From NCBI GenBank assembly GCA_040758475.1, contig JBFLVN010000091.1, positions 1-12,874 on the forward strand: DNA of 12,874 nucleotides. The letters run 5' to 3'. The notes beneath the pieces were generated by a model. It was not told where the DNA came from, did no database searches, and saw only the letters and a program-made list of their open reading frames with translations. Shown here piece after piece: positions 6,295-12,874 of this stretch (its first letter is position 1; each line of letters begins with the position of its first letter). This DNA is from JBFLVN01 sp040758475 (GTDB taxonomy: Bacteria; JAGRBM01). The position numbers were made by a program, and so were the translations under genes.

Positions 6295-7590
6295 TCAGGC
6301 GAAGGGATTCTCCCGCACGATCGTCTCTTCCCGGCCGGGGCCGACGGAGAGGAGGACGACGGGGACGCCCGTTAATTCCTCGATCCGGTCGATGAACCGC
6401 CGGACGGCGCCGGGGAGTTCGCTAAATTGCCGGGCCTTCCGGGGCGTCTCGGACCATCCTTCGAAAGTTTCGTAGACGGGCTTGGCCCCTTGCCAGTTTG
6501 AGAGGACCGAGGGGACGTCTTCGGCTTTTCCTTCGGGCGTCTCGTAGGCGACGGCGATTTTGACTTCCTTTAGCCCCGCCAGCACGTCGAGCTTCGTCAC
6601 GGCGAGGCCGGTAAGGCCGTTCACCCGCACGGCGTGGCGCAGGACGACCGCATCGAGCCACCCGCAGCGGCGGGGCCGGCCCGTCGTGGCGCCAAATTCG
6701 TTTCCTTCTTTGGACAAATGCTTGCCCACGTCGTCGGAGAGTTCCGTGGGGAAGGGGCCCTCGCCCACGCGGGTCGTGTAGGCTTTCGATATTCCGATCA
6801 CGTGGTCAATCGATGTGGGCCCTAAACCAGAGCCCGTGCAGGCGCCCCCCGCCACGGTGCTGGAACTCGTGACGAACGGATAAGTCCCGTGGTCCACGTC
6901 GAGCAGCGTCCCCTGGGCGCCTTCGAAAAGGATGCGCTTGTTCGAGCGGCGGGATTTATCCAAGAGCACGGGCGTGTTCGTCACGAAGGGCTGGAGGCGC
7001 TCGGCGTAGGTGGAGTATTCCTCGAAAATCTTTTTGGCGTCGATGGCCGGGCGGCCGAGCACCTTGGTCAGAATCTGGTTGCGGTAATCGCATTTCTTTT
7101 CGAGGAACTCGCGAAATTCCTTGGGCCGCACGAACTCGGCCATGCGAAGGCCCTCGCGGCCGATCTTATCGATATACGTAGGCCCGATCCCCCGGCCCGT
7201 GGTGCCGATCTTTCCCGCGCCTTGCAGCGATTCTTTCGCCTTGTCCATTTCCTGATGGAACGGGAGGATCACGTGGCACTGATCGCTGATGGAAAGCGCC
7301 CGGTCCTTGAAGAGATCGCGGCCGCGCTTCTTGAGCTCGTCGAGTTCGACCAAAAGCACCTTGGGATCGACGACGACGCCGTTCCCGATGACGCAGAGTT
7401 TTCCGGGATGGAGGACGCCCGAGGGGATCAAGTGGAGGACGGTCTTCTCGCCGTTCACGACGAGCGTGTGGCCCGCGTTGTTTCCCCCCTGGTAGCGGAC
7501 GACGGCGTCCGCCCACTCGGAGTAGAGATCGACGACTTTCCCTTTTCCCTCATCGCCCCATTGGGCGCCCACGATGACGACGCTCGGCAT
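6295..7590 (-). CDS. purA: Adenylosuccinate synthetase
   Basis: Joins IMP and aspartate with GTP hydrolysis to form adenylosuccinate, the first committed step to AMP, in the cytoplasm. At 431 residues it is the typical length. The N-terminal signature QWGDEGKGK (10-18) contains the catalytic aspartate D13 and the phosphate loop. NNAGHT (37-42) supplies the second catalytic residue, H41. GRGIGPTYIDKIGREGLR and EGAQGTLLDVDHGTYPFVTS are further family signatures. TKLDVL near residue 334 is the guanine-binding motif. Nothing is missing. The ATG is preceded by AGGAG five bases upstream, in the 15-base gap after the hisZ stop. The tight spacing indicates co-transcription as hisZ-purA, a pairing common in proteobacteria. 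It converges with the plus-strand Rossmann gene across an inverted repeat pair. Confidence 0.98.
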   Translation of the reverse strand: MPSVVIVGAQWGDEGKGKVVDLYSEWADAVVRYQGGNNAGHTLVVNGEKTVLHLIPSGVLHPGKLCVIGNGVVVDPKVLLVELDELKKRGRDLFKDRALSISDQCHVILPFHQEMDKAKESLQGAGKIGTTGRGIGPTYIDKIGREGLRMAEFVRPKEFREFLEKKCDYRNQILTKVLGRPAIDAKKIFEEYSTYAERLQPFVTNTPVLLDKSRRSNKRILFEGAQGTLLDVDHGTYPFVTSSSTVAGGACTGSGLGPTSIDHVIGISKAYTTRVGEGPFPTELSDDVGKHLSKEGNEFGATTGRPRRCGWLDAVVLRHAVRVNGLTGLAVTKLDVLAGLKEVKIAVAYETPEGKAEDVPSVLSNWQGAKPVYETFEGWSETPRKARQFSELPGAVRRFIDRIEELTGVPVVLLSVGPGREETIVRENPFA

Positions 7591-7605
7591 TTTCGCTCCT
7601 GGTGA

Positions 7606-8814
7606 TCAGCGTTTGGATTTGGAATTGCCCACAGTTTGAACCTTGGCGATGCCAAGGGATTTGGCGAGTACTTGCGCGTCTTTTTCTTTTCCTTCGCCCG
7701 TGAAGAGGAAAACCCGCCGGCCCTTGGCGCGGAGCTTGGCCGCTTCGGAGAGGAGCGCCTCCGCCCGATTTTGCGGATCGAAGAGGAGGACGTCCGGGGC
7801 GCTGAGGTCTTCTTCGCCGTTCTTCGCGCGGGAAAGGCCGGCGAGGAGTTCGAGATCAACGCCAAAGCCCACGGCCGGGAGGTCGCGGCCGAACCGGGCA
7901 GCTAGGTTGTCGTACCTTCCACCCCGAAGGATAGGACGCGAGGCGCCGGGGGCGTACACGGCGATCAAAAGTCCCGTGTAGTAATCCAGGCCCCGGACTT
8001 CCGCTAAATCCACGCACAGGCGCGCCGGGATTTTCCCGTTGGAAGAAAGAGAACCTGCGAGGCGCTTTAGGGATTCGACGGCCTTTTTCGATTTGGGGGG
8101 AAGGGAGAGCTTTCCCGCCCGGGCGAGGGTCTCTTCGCCGCCGAAGAGATCGGGCAGGGCTTCCAGGATTTTCTGCGTTTCTTTCGCAAGCTTCTTTTTC
8201 GAGAGGAACGAATCGATCTCGGCCCGGGCTTTGCGATCGATGGCGCTCGTCAGATCCTGGCGTTCATCGTCGCCGAGTTTCAACTCATCGAGCACGCCTT
8301 CGACAAAGCGGACGTCCCCGAGTTCAAGCACGGTTTCCTTGAGGCCCGTCTCGCTGATCAAATCGAGAGCCAGGGCGGCCACTTCGGCGTCGGCCAGTTC
8401 CGGAGCGGAGCCGAAGTTCTCGATGCCGCTTTGATAGACCTCGCGGGCACCGTGCCCGCCTTCGGCAAGGCGCCGCACGACCGAGCCCCGGTAGCAGAGC
8501 TTGATGGGAAGATTTTTTCCCGCCGCGCCGGTGGCGACGAGCCTTGCGACTTGCGGCGTAATGTCGGGGCGAAATACGAGGGCATGGCCCGTGAGCGGGT
8601 CCACCATGCGGAACGCCCCCTCGGCCGCTCCCGCGCCAAGGCCCGGGGCGATCACTTCCTCGGCTTCGATGGAGGGGGTGAGGACTCTTCGGTAGCCCCA
8701 ACTCGAATAGAGCCGTTCGAGCCTCGCCGAGAGGTTCGAGAGGGCCTGGGCCGCTTCGGGCCCGAAATCCCGAAAGCCCTCGGGCAGGCGCGTTTTCTCA
8801 AGAACGCTCTTCAA
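7606..8814 (-). CDS. hisZ: ATP phosphoribosyltransferase regulatory subunit HisZ
   Basis: A histidyl-tRNA synthetase paralogue that does not charge tRNA. It binds short-form HisG to form the active first enzyme of histidine synthesis and confers feedback control. The 402-residue protein begins with LPEGFRDFGPEAA (10-22). It has the class II synthetase-like core with FRPDITPQVARLVAT (81-95), YRGSVVR (108-114), RGLDYYTG (274-281), GGRYDNL (298-304) and AVGFGVDLE (314-322). TPQVARL and the shortened C-terminal part favour HisZ over HisS, as does the purA neighbour. The start is TTG: GGGAG lies seven bases upstream and no other start codon is usable before the conserved LPEGFRD. It follows serA after 97 bases that hold two stem-loops, and its stop is 15 bases before purA. 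Its presence implies a short-form hisG elsewhere in the genome. Confidence 0.92.
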   Translation of the reverse strand: MKSVLEKTRLPEGFRDFGPEAAQALSNLSARLERLYSSWGYRRVLTPSIEAEEVIAPGLGAGAAEGAFRMVDPLTGHALVFRPDITPQVARLVATGAAGKNLPIKLCYRGSVVRRLAEGGHGAREVYQSGIENFGSAPELADAEVAALALDLISETGLKETVLELGDVRFVEGVLDELKLGDDERQDLTSAIDRKARAEIDSFLSKKKLAKETQKILEALPDLFGGEETLARAGKLSLPPKSKKAVESLKRLAGSLSSNGKIPARLCVDLAEVRGLDYYTGLLIAVYAPGASRPILRGGRYDNLAARFGRDLPAVGFGVDLELLAGLSRAKNGEEDLSAPDVLLFDPQNRAEALLSEAAKLRAKGRRVFLFTGEGKEKDAQVLAKSLGIAKVQTVGNSKSKR

Positions 8815-8827
8815 CGTGGGACTCCCG

Positions 8828-8867
8828 CGGGAATCCGGAAAGACGCCATTAGTGGGCTGGATTCCCG
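8828..8867 (-). promoter_or_regulatory. Stem-loop in the hisZ leader
   Basis: A perfect 9-bp inverted repeat (8828-8836 and 8859-8867) with a 22-base loop lies just upstream of the hisZ ribosome site on the transcribed strand. It could modulate hisZ-purA translation, or be the remains of a terminator or attenuator between serA and hisZ. No T tract follows. The function is inferred only from position. Confidence 0.35.
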
Positions 8868-8901
8868 GCCAACCCTAGCCGCGCTTTCGGAGAGGGGTCA
8901 A

Positions 8902-8931
8902 TCCGCCAGGATCAGAGCCGGATCTGGCGGA
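8902..8931 (-). other. Stem-loop across the serA stop codon
   Basis: TCCGCCAG (8902-8909) pairs perfectly with CTGGCGGA (8924-8931) around a 14-base loop that includes the serA stop. On the serA transcript there is no T run after it, so it is not a standard terminator. It may be an mRNA-stabilising 3' structure or chance in GC-rich DNA. Confidence 0.25.
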
Positions 8932-10513
8932 CGGAGAGGATGTTGGGGGCGGCCAGCAGGTCCTTGACCGCCGCGTCGGAGGCGGGCTCGTCCACTTCCA
9001 GGATGGCGATGGCCTTGCCGCCCTGGCTCTCGCGCCCGAGCGACATGCTGGCGATGTTCACCTTGTGCTTGGAGAGGCAGGTGCCGATGGAACCGATCAC
9101 GCCCGGTTCGTCGCGGTTCGAGAGGGCCATCAGGGTGCCCCGGGGGATCACTTCCACCCGGTAGTTCCCGACGGCGACGATGCGGCCGCCGCTCTTGCCG
9201 AAGATGGCCCCTTCGGTCGAATTGGCGCTCCCGCCGCCTTTGGTCGTGCGGATGCGGATCAGACTCGCGTAATCCACCGCTTCGATGGATTGCGACTGGC
9301 GGACGGCGATGCCTTTTTCGTGGGCGATGACGGGGGCGTTCACGTAATTGACGGGCGTCTCGCTCGACATGCTGGGGGTGAGGAGCCCCTTGAGGGCCGC
9401 CAGGACGACGGGCTTCGTAATGAGCGTGGCCACTTCGCCGATGAGTTCCACTTCCACCTGGTCGAAGCCCTCGGGGTGCATCTGGCTGTGGAAGGAGCCC
9501 ATCTTCTCGGCGAGGGTGAGGTAGGGCGCGAGCTGCTCGGCCTGTTCGATGGGCACGGCCGGAATGTTGACGGCGTTGCGGGTCTCGCCTTTCAAAAGAT
9601 AATCGACCGCCTGCTCGGCCACCTGGATAGCGACGTTGAGCTGGGCTTCGGCCGTGGCGGCTCCGAGGTGCGGCGTGCAGATCACTTTGGGGTGCTTGAC
9701 GAGCTTCTCGCTCGTGCTGCCGGGGGTCGGGGGTTCTTCGACGAACACGTCGAGGGCTGCGCCCGCCACCTTGCCCGAGTCGAGGGCTTCCAAAAGCGCC
9801 GCTTCGTCCACGATCCCGCCGCGGGCGGCGTTCACGATGAGGACGCCCTTCTTCATCTTGGCGAAAGCGTCTTTGCCCACGATGCCCCGGGTCTGGTCCG
9901 TGAGCGGCGTATGGACGGTGATGATGTCGGCGCGCTTGAAGATGTCTTCGAGGGAGGCGAGTTCGATCCCCAAGGAGGCGGCCTTCTCGGCCGAAACGAA
10001 GGGGTCGTACGCGAGGACTTTCATCTTGAGCCCCAGGCCCCGGTCGGCGACGACTTTACCGATATTTCCGAGCCCCACGACGCCGAAGGTTTTCCCGAAG
10101 AGTTCGACGCCCTTGAAACGCTTTTTCTCCCACTTCCCCTCTTTCATGGAAGCGGTGGCCTGGGGGACTTCCCGGGCCAGCGAGAAGAGAAGGGAGATGG
10201 CGTGCTCGGCCGTCGTGATCATGTTGCCAAAGGGCGTGTTCGAGACGATGACGCCCCGGCGGGAGGCTGCTTCCACGTCCACGTTGTCCACGCCGATGCC
10301 GGCGCGGCCGATCCACTTGAGATTCTTGGCGGCTTCCAGGACTTTGGCGGTCACTTTCGTGCCGCTCCGGATCACGAGGGCGTCCACGTCGGCCACGGCC
10401 TTGCAGAGTTCGGCTTCGGGAAGGCCGGTCTTCACTTCGAGGGTAAGGCCCTTGGCCTTTTTGAGGATTTCCAGGCCTTCGTTTTCGAGGGAGTCGGACA
10501 CCAGGACTTTCAT
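8912..10513 (-). CDS. serA: D-3-phosphoglycerate dehydrogenase, long ACT-domain form
   Basis: Oxidises 3-phosphoglycerate to 3-phosphohydroxypyruvate with NAD+, the first step of serine synthesis. The ATG at 10513 gives 533 residues beginning MKVLVSDSLENEGLEIL, the family-typical start. An in-frame TTG at 10549 would add 12 basic residues and is less likely. Domains in order: substrate-binding part 1 (1 to about 95), NAD-binding domain (about 96-285) with the GLGNIG loop (147-152), substrate-binding part 2 (about 286-320), the allosteric intervening domain of long-form enzymes (about 325-455), and a C-terminal ACT domain (about 460-533). The catalytic residues R231 (NAARGGIVDE), E260 and H282 (TPHLGAAT) are present. 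The ACT domain suggests serine feedback. The ribosome site is weak. The nearest upstream gene on this strand is the response regulator, but a plus-strand toxin-antitoxin module lies between them, so serA probably has its own promoter. Confidence 0.97.
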   Translation of the reverse strand: MKVLVSDSLENEGLEILKKAKGLTLEVKTGLPEAELCKAVADVDALVIRSGTKVTAKVLEAAKNLKWIGRAGIGVDNVDVEAASRRGVIVSNTPFGNMITTAEHAISLLFSLAREVPQATASMKEGKWEKKRFKGVELFGKTFGVVGLGNIGKVVADRGLGLKMKVLAYDPFVSAEKAASLGIELASLEDIFKRADIITVHTPLTDQTRGIVGKDAFAKMKKGVLIVNAARGGIVDEAALLEALDSGKVAGAALDVFVEEPPTPGSTSEKLVKHPKVICTPHLGAATAEAQLNVAIQVAEQAVDYLLKGETRNAVNIPAVPIEQAEQLAPYLTLAEKMGSFHSQMHPEGFDQVEVELIGEVATLITKPVVLAALKGLLTPSMSSETPVNYVNAPVIAHEKGIAVRQSQSIEAVDYASLIRIRTTKGGGSANSTEGAIFGKSGGRIVAVGNYRVEVIPRGTLMALSNRDEPGVIGSIGTCLSKHKVNIASMSLGRESQGGKAIAILEVDEPASDAAVKDLLAAPNILSVRQIRL

Positions 10514-10560
10514 GGTGGGAGGCTTTCCGCGCCGGGCTTTCCGTCCCAAAGCGCCGCCAA

Positions 10561-10589
10561 CTCATAGTCAGAGGAGGCAGGGGCCGCAA
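10561..10589 (-). promoter_or_regulatory. Weak candidate serA promoter
   Basis: On the minus strand TTGCGG (10589-10584) and TATGAG (10566-10561) are separated by 17 bases, about 48 bases before the serA ATG. Both hexamers match the sigma-70 consensus only partly. The call is plausible because serA is the first gene on its strand after an oppositely directed module. Confidence 0.22.
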
Positions 10590-10614
10590 GGATGAGGGTT
10601 TCCCGGGGACGGTG

Positions 10615-10623
10615 TGTTATACT
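10615..10623 (+). promoter_or_regulatory. Extended -10 promoter of the toxin-antitoxin module
   Basis: TGTTATACT fits the extended -10 pattern TGnTATAAT with one mismatch. No good -35 is needed or seen. Transcription would start near 10630, followed by GGAGG at 10633-10637 and the antitoxin ATG at 10650. This placement makes the in-frame GTG at 10614 an unlikely start codon. Confidence 0.45.
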
Positions 10624-10649
10624 GCCGCCATTGGAGGCCGGAACGGCGT

Positions 10650-10886
10650 ATGGTCCGGACAGTCCGTCAGCGGGTAAGGATTAAGCCGGGGGGGATGGTG
10701 GAAATCCGCTCGCCGGAGCTGCCGGAAGGGGCCTCTGCCGAGGTCATCGTCCTCGTGGAGCAGGAAGCCTCCGCCAAGTCCGTACCCTCACTCGCAAGCC
10801 TCTCTGGCCACAGCCCTCCATGTTTTAAGTCCGCCGAAGAAGTTGATGCGTTCTTGCGCGCGGAACGGGAGTCGTGGGACCGTTGA
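10650..10886 (+). CDS. VapB-like antitoxin of a type II toxin-antitoxin module
   Basis: A small 78-residue protein predicted to bind and neutralise the PIN toxin encoded directly downstream, and probably to repress its own promoter. The N-terminal part (MVRTVRQRVRIKPGGMVEIR, 1-20, then SPELPEGASAEVIVLVEQ) is a short beta-rich domain like those of VapB-type partners of PIN toxins. The C-terminal tail FKSAEEVDAFLRAERESWD (about 59-77) is the amphipathic toxin-binding helix usual in such antitoxins. The ATG at 10650 follows GGAGG by 12 bases, which is long; an in-frame ATG at 10695 exists but would lose the conserved first strand. Its stop TGA (10884-10886) overlaps the toxin start region. GC is lower than in the flanking biosynthetic genes. 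Overlapping palindromes at 10653-10666 could be an operator. Confidence 0.75.
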   Translation: MVRTVRQRVRIKPGGMVEIRSPELPEGASAEVIVLVEQEASAKSVPSLASLSGHSPPCFKSAEEVDAFLRAERESWDR

Positions 10887-11312
10887 AGCAGCTTTCAGGA
10901 AAGACGGTTTATCTCGATACCAACATTTTTATTTACGCCCTGGAACAGGTTGAACCGTTCCAGGCGGCGGCGAACGCTTTGCTTTGGAAGCATCGACCGG
11001 GGGGAATTAACGAGGGTGACGAGCGAATTGACGTTGGCGGAAGCATTGATCAAACCACTCCGAATGGGGAATTACGCCCTCGCCGAGGATTACAAGCAAG
11101 CAATTCAGCCGCGGGATGCGTTCCGCGTCGTGCCAATCGGGCGGGAAGTATTGGAAGAAGCGGCCCGGGTCAGGGCCCATGCCGGACTTAAGATGCCCGA
11201 TGCCATTCATGCCGCCACCGCCAGATTGGCGGGATGCAGCCACTTCGTGAGCAATGACCTGCGTTTGGAATCAGCCGGAGGATTTTCCTGCGTGGTTTTA
11301 CCCCGGAGCTAG
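10874..11312 (+). pseudogene. VapC-like PIN-domain toxin, split by a single-base frameshift
   Basis: PIN-domain ribonuclease toxins cleave RNA when freed from their antitoxin. Here the N-terminal part is in frame from GTG at 10874 (or TTG at 10883, whose TTGA overlaps the antitoxin stop) to about 10990 and reads TVYLDTNIFIYALEQ then AAANALLWK. The rest continues in the next frame from 10992, reading IDRGELTRVTSELTLAEAL and onward to TAG at 11310-11312. Dropping one base near 10991 joins both parts into a normal 145-residue protein. The four acidic PIN positions survive in that joined numbering: D15 (YLDTN), E51 (TSEL), D109 (MPDAIH) and D128 (SNDLRL). No slippery sequence is visible, so programmed frameshifting is unlikely. 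The change is either a recent inactivating mutation or a sequencing/assembly error. Unshifted, the first frame runs into unrelated residues and stops at 11191. Confidence 0.85.
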
Positions 11313-11339
11313 ACCGTCCACAGCAAATAGCCAGTTTTT

Positions 11340-11714
11340 TTACTTGCCGAGCAGTTCCCGGACCTTCATTTCGAGCGCTTCCATGCCGTCGGTCTTACAG
11401 AGGTAGGCGTCGGCGCCCACTTCGGCGGCCTTGGCGGAAAGCTCGTCGTGGGGGAGGCTGGAAAAGAGGAGCACCTTGGGGCGCTTCCCGGCGTTTCCGC
11501 CGAGGGATTCGTTCAAGACTTTCACGATGCTCGTCCCCGAGAGGGCGGGCATCTGCTGGTCCAAGACGAGGACGTCGGGCTTTAGTTCCCGGATCTTGCG
11601 GGTGGTCCCGATGGCTTCGGTCGCCACGTGGATTTCGTGGCCCTTGAGTTCGAGCCGCCGGCGGACGAGTTCGACGATGGCCGGATCGTCATCGACGACG
11701 AAGATTTTGGCCAT
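11340..11714 (-). CDS. Single-domain response regulator (CheY-like receiver)
   Basis: A 124-residue protein that is all receiver domain with no output domain, so it should signal by protein-protein contact when phosphorylated by a histidine kinase not found in this window. The acidic pocket is VVDDDP (6-11) with D9/D10. The phospho-acceptor is D52 in VLVLDQQMP. The switch residue is S85 or S86 in LLFSS, and the conserved lysine is K107 in YLCKTD. All key positions are present. The ATG follows a strong ribosome site, GGGAGG, by six bases. It starts 38 bases after the aminotransferase stop on the same strand, so the two are probably co-transcribed. Its TAA lies within a run of seven T bases on the plus strand and faces the convergent toxin gene. 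The pathway it controls is unknown. Confidence 0.92.
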   Translation of the reverse strand: MAKIFVVDDDPAIVELVRRRLELKGHEIHVATEAIGTTRKIRELKPDVLVLDQQMPALSGTSIVKVLNESLGGNAGKRPKVLLFSSLPHDELSAKAAEVGADAYLCKTDGMEALEMKVRELLGK

Positions 11715-11752
11715 GAAAACCTCCCCCGGGGGGCGGGGGAACTATAGCCGTT

Positions 11753-12874
11753 TTAGGGCTTTGGAAAGCCCTCGACGAGCACCCGCTGGGCAGCCGCGAC
11801 ACCGGCCCCGAAATTCACCTTCTGGCCGAAGCGGTCCAGGCCCATTTCGACGGCCGAGACGGCGGCGAGCGTATCGAAAGCGTCCACGTAGCCCATGTGG
11901 GAAATACGGATGATCTTGGTTTCGACCGCATCCTGCCCGGCTGCCATGGCGACGCCGAGCTTGTCGCGGCAGTACTTCACGAACTTCTTGGCGTCGATCC
12001 CTTCGGGCAGCCACACGGCCGTCACCGAATCGGCCGGGGCTTTCGAGAAGAGCTTGAGCCCGAGCGCCTTCATGGCCTCGCGGGTCGCGCGGGCGAGCAT
12101 GGCGTGGCGGCCGTAGAGGGCTTCGAGCCCCTCAGCCTTCATGGACCGCACGACTTCCCGCAGGCCCACGATGAGGGAGACGGCGGGGGTCCAGGCGGAA
12201 GTATCCTTGGCGAGGTTCTTCCGCTCCCGGGCGAAATCCAGATAGAAGCGCGGGAGCTTCGCCTCTTTCGTACGTTCCCAGGCCCGCTCCGAAAGGGCCA
12301 CAAAGGCGAGGCCCGGCGGGAGCATGAAGGCTTTCTGGGAACCCGTGACAAGGACGTCGATTCCCCATTCATCCATCGGAAGCGGAAGGCTCCCCACGGC
12401 CGTGATGCCGTCCACGACGAGGAGGGCGTTCGAATTCTTCGTGATCTTGGCGATTTCCTTGACGGGATGGATCGTGGCCGTCGAAGTCTCCGAGGCCTGC
12501 ACATAGACGGCGGCGATGGAGGGGTCTTTCTTGAGTTCCGCTTCGATCTTGGCGGGATCGACCGCTTCGCCCCACTCGACCTTGAGCTCGATGTTCTGGA
12601 TGCCGTAGGCCTTGCAGATATTTCCCCAGCGCTCGCCGAACTTGCCGCCGTTGACGGTGATGACCTTCTGGCCGGGCGAGAGGAGGTTGGTCATGGACCC
12701 TTCCATGGCGGCGGTGCCGGAGCCCGCCAGGAGAAGGACGTCCTGTTTCGTGCCGAAGATTTCCTTGAGCCCCTGGGCCGCTTCCTTGAAGATGGCCGAG
12801 AACTCGGGCGTCCGGTGGTGGAGGATGGGCTGGCTCATGGCGGCCAGGGCCTCCTGGAGGACGGGGGTGGGACC
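11753..12874 (-). CDS. Class V aminotransferase (serine/alanine-glyoxylate type), 5' end cut off
   Basis: A PLP-dependent transaminase of the serine-pyruvate/alanine-glyoxylate group. The frame stays open to the window edge. The 12 codons before the ATG at 12838 read GPTPVLQEALAA, the conserved start of the family domain, so that ATG is internal and the true start lies outside. Visible length is 373 residues; full proteins are about 380-390. In visible-fragment numbering the cofactor site is GSGTAAMEG (51-59). D155 (VVDGITAVGS) contacts the pyridine nitrogen. K181 in TGSQKAFMLPPG is the Schiff-base lysine. R323 in IRISHMG should bind the substrate carboxylate. Near serA, it may provide the amino-transfer step of serine synthesis in place of SerC, or link serine and glyoxylate. 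Substrates cannot be told apart from sequence alone. The response regulator follows by 38 bases. Confidence 0.93.
   Translation of the reverse strand, partial: GPTPVLQEALAAMSQPILHHRTPEFSAIFKEAAQGLKEIFGTKQDVLLLAGSGTAAMEGSMTNLLSPGQKVITVNGGKFGERWGNICKAYGIQNIELKVEWGEAVDPAKIEAELKKDPSIAAVYVQASETSTATIHPVKEIAKITKNSNALLVVDGITAVGSLPLPMDEWGIDVLVTGSQKAFMLPPGLAFVALSERAWERTKEAKLPRFYLDFARERKNLAKDTSAWTPAVSLIVGLREVVRSMKAEGLEALYGRHAMLARATREAMKALGLKLFSKAPADSVTAVWLPEGIDAKKFVKYCRDKLGVAMAAGQDAVETKIIRISHMGYVDAFDTLAAVSAVEMGLDRFGQKVNFGAGVAAAQRVLVEGFPKP

Noticed and set aside
7606..8814. Histidyl-tRNA synthetase (hisS)
   Set aside because: The TPQVARL signature, the shortened C-terminal part and the purA neighbour fit HisZ; the usual full HisRS anticodon domain is not evident.
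10514..10549. N-terminal extension of serA from a TTG
   Set aside because: The family starts at MKVLVSD. The extra 12 residues are basic and unlike any SerA start.
9065..10567. 500-codon open frame on the plus strand opposite serA
   Set aside because: Antisense to a full-length serA with all catalytic motifs. It is a by-product of high GC at third codon positions, and its translation is His/Gly/Asp-rich with no family features.
10614..10616. GTG as the antitoxin start
   Set aside because: It lies within the extended -10 promoter and would precede the predicted transcript start; the ATG at 10650 has a ribosome site and a family-like N-terminus.
11313..11341. Rho-independent terminator at the T run between the toxin and response regulator
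   Set aside because: Seven T bases are present, but no inverted repeat precedes them.
12836..12838. ATG as the start of the aminotransferase
   Set aside because: Twelve upstream codons encode the conserved GPTPVLQEALAA segment of the family, so the ATG is internal and the gene runs off the window.

Overview
This window reads as a GC-rich, Gram-negative-type bacterial chromosome. It is not a phage, plasmid or defence island. Most genes are core biosynthesis: riboflavin on the left, serine/histidine/purine genes on the right. The hisZ-purA pair, the long ACT-type SerA beside a class V aminotransferase, and the ribD-ribE-ribBA order suggest a deltaproteobacterial, Nitrospira-like or related uncultured lineage. 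That placement is inference; there is no rRNA or marker in the window to settle it. GC, counted by hand on a few lines, is about 47% in the first 420 bases, about 65% in a sampled ribBA line and 50-58% in the toxin-antitoxin module.

Plus strand, left: (i) the 3' end of an unrecognised, lower-GC gene (1-555) closed by a strong hairpin terminator; (ii) a membrane-anchored class III nucleotide cyclase (645-2033); (iii) a riboflavin cluster, ribD (2170-3303), ribE (3345-4007) and ribBA (4093-5352), which supplies every dedicated enzyme except lumazine synthase (RibH) and the pathway phosphatase; (iv) an NAD(P)-binding Rossmann protein (5500-6147). A palindromic intergenic repeat occurs once after ribBA and twice, as an inverted pair, between the convergent Rossmann gene and purA.

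Minus strand, right (reading leftward from 12874): a class V aminotransferase cut by the window edge, a single-domain response regulator, then, beyond a plus-strand insertion, serA, hisZ and purA. SerA makes 3-phosphohydroxypyruvate and the aminotransferase is a plausible partner in serine or glyoxylate metabolism. HisZ is the regulatory subunit of short-form ATP phosphoribosyltransferase. PurA makes adenylosuccinate.

Between the response regulator and serA lies a plus-strand VapBC-like module (10650-11312). Its antitoxin is intact with an extended -10 promoter. Its PIN toxin is split by one extra base near 10991, although all four acidic catalytic positions survive across the two frames. I see no wholly new system. 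The points most worth a second look are the frameshifted toxin inside the aminotransferase/serA neighbourhood, the three-copy palindromic repeat, the missing ribH, and the unassigned membrane sensor domain of the cyclase. No tRNA, rRNA, CRISPR array, insertion sequence or riboswitch was recognised, and no gene-free stretch exceeds 300 bases.
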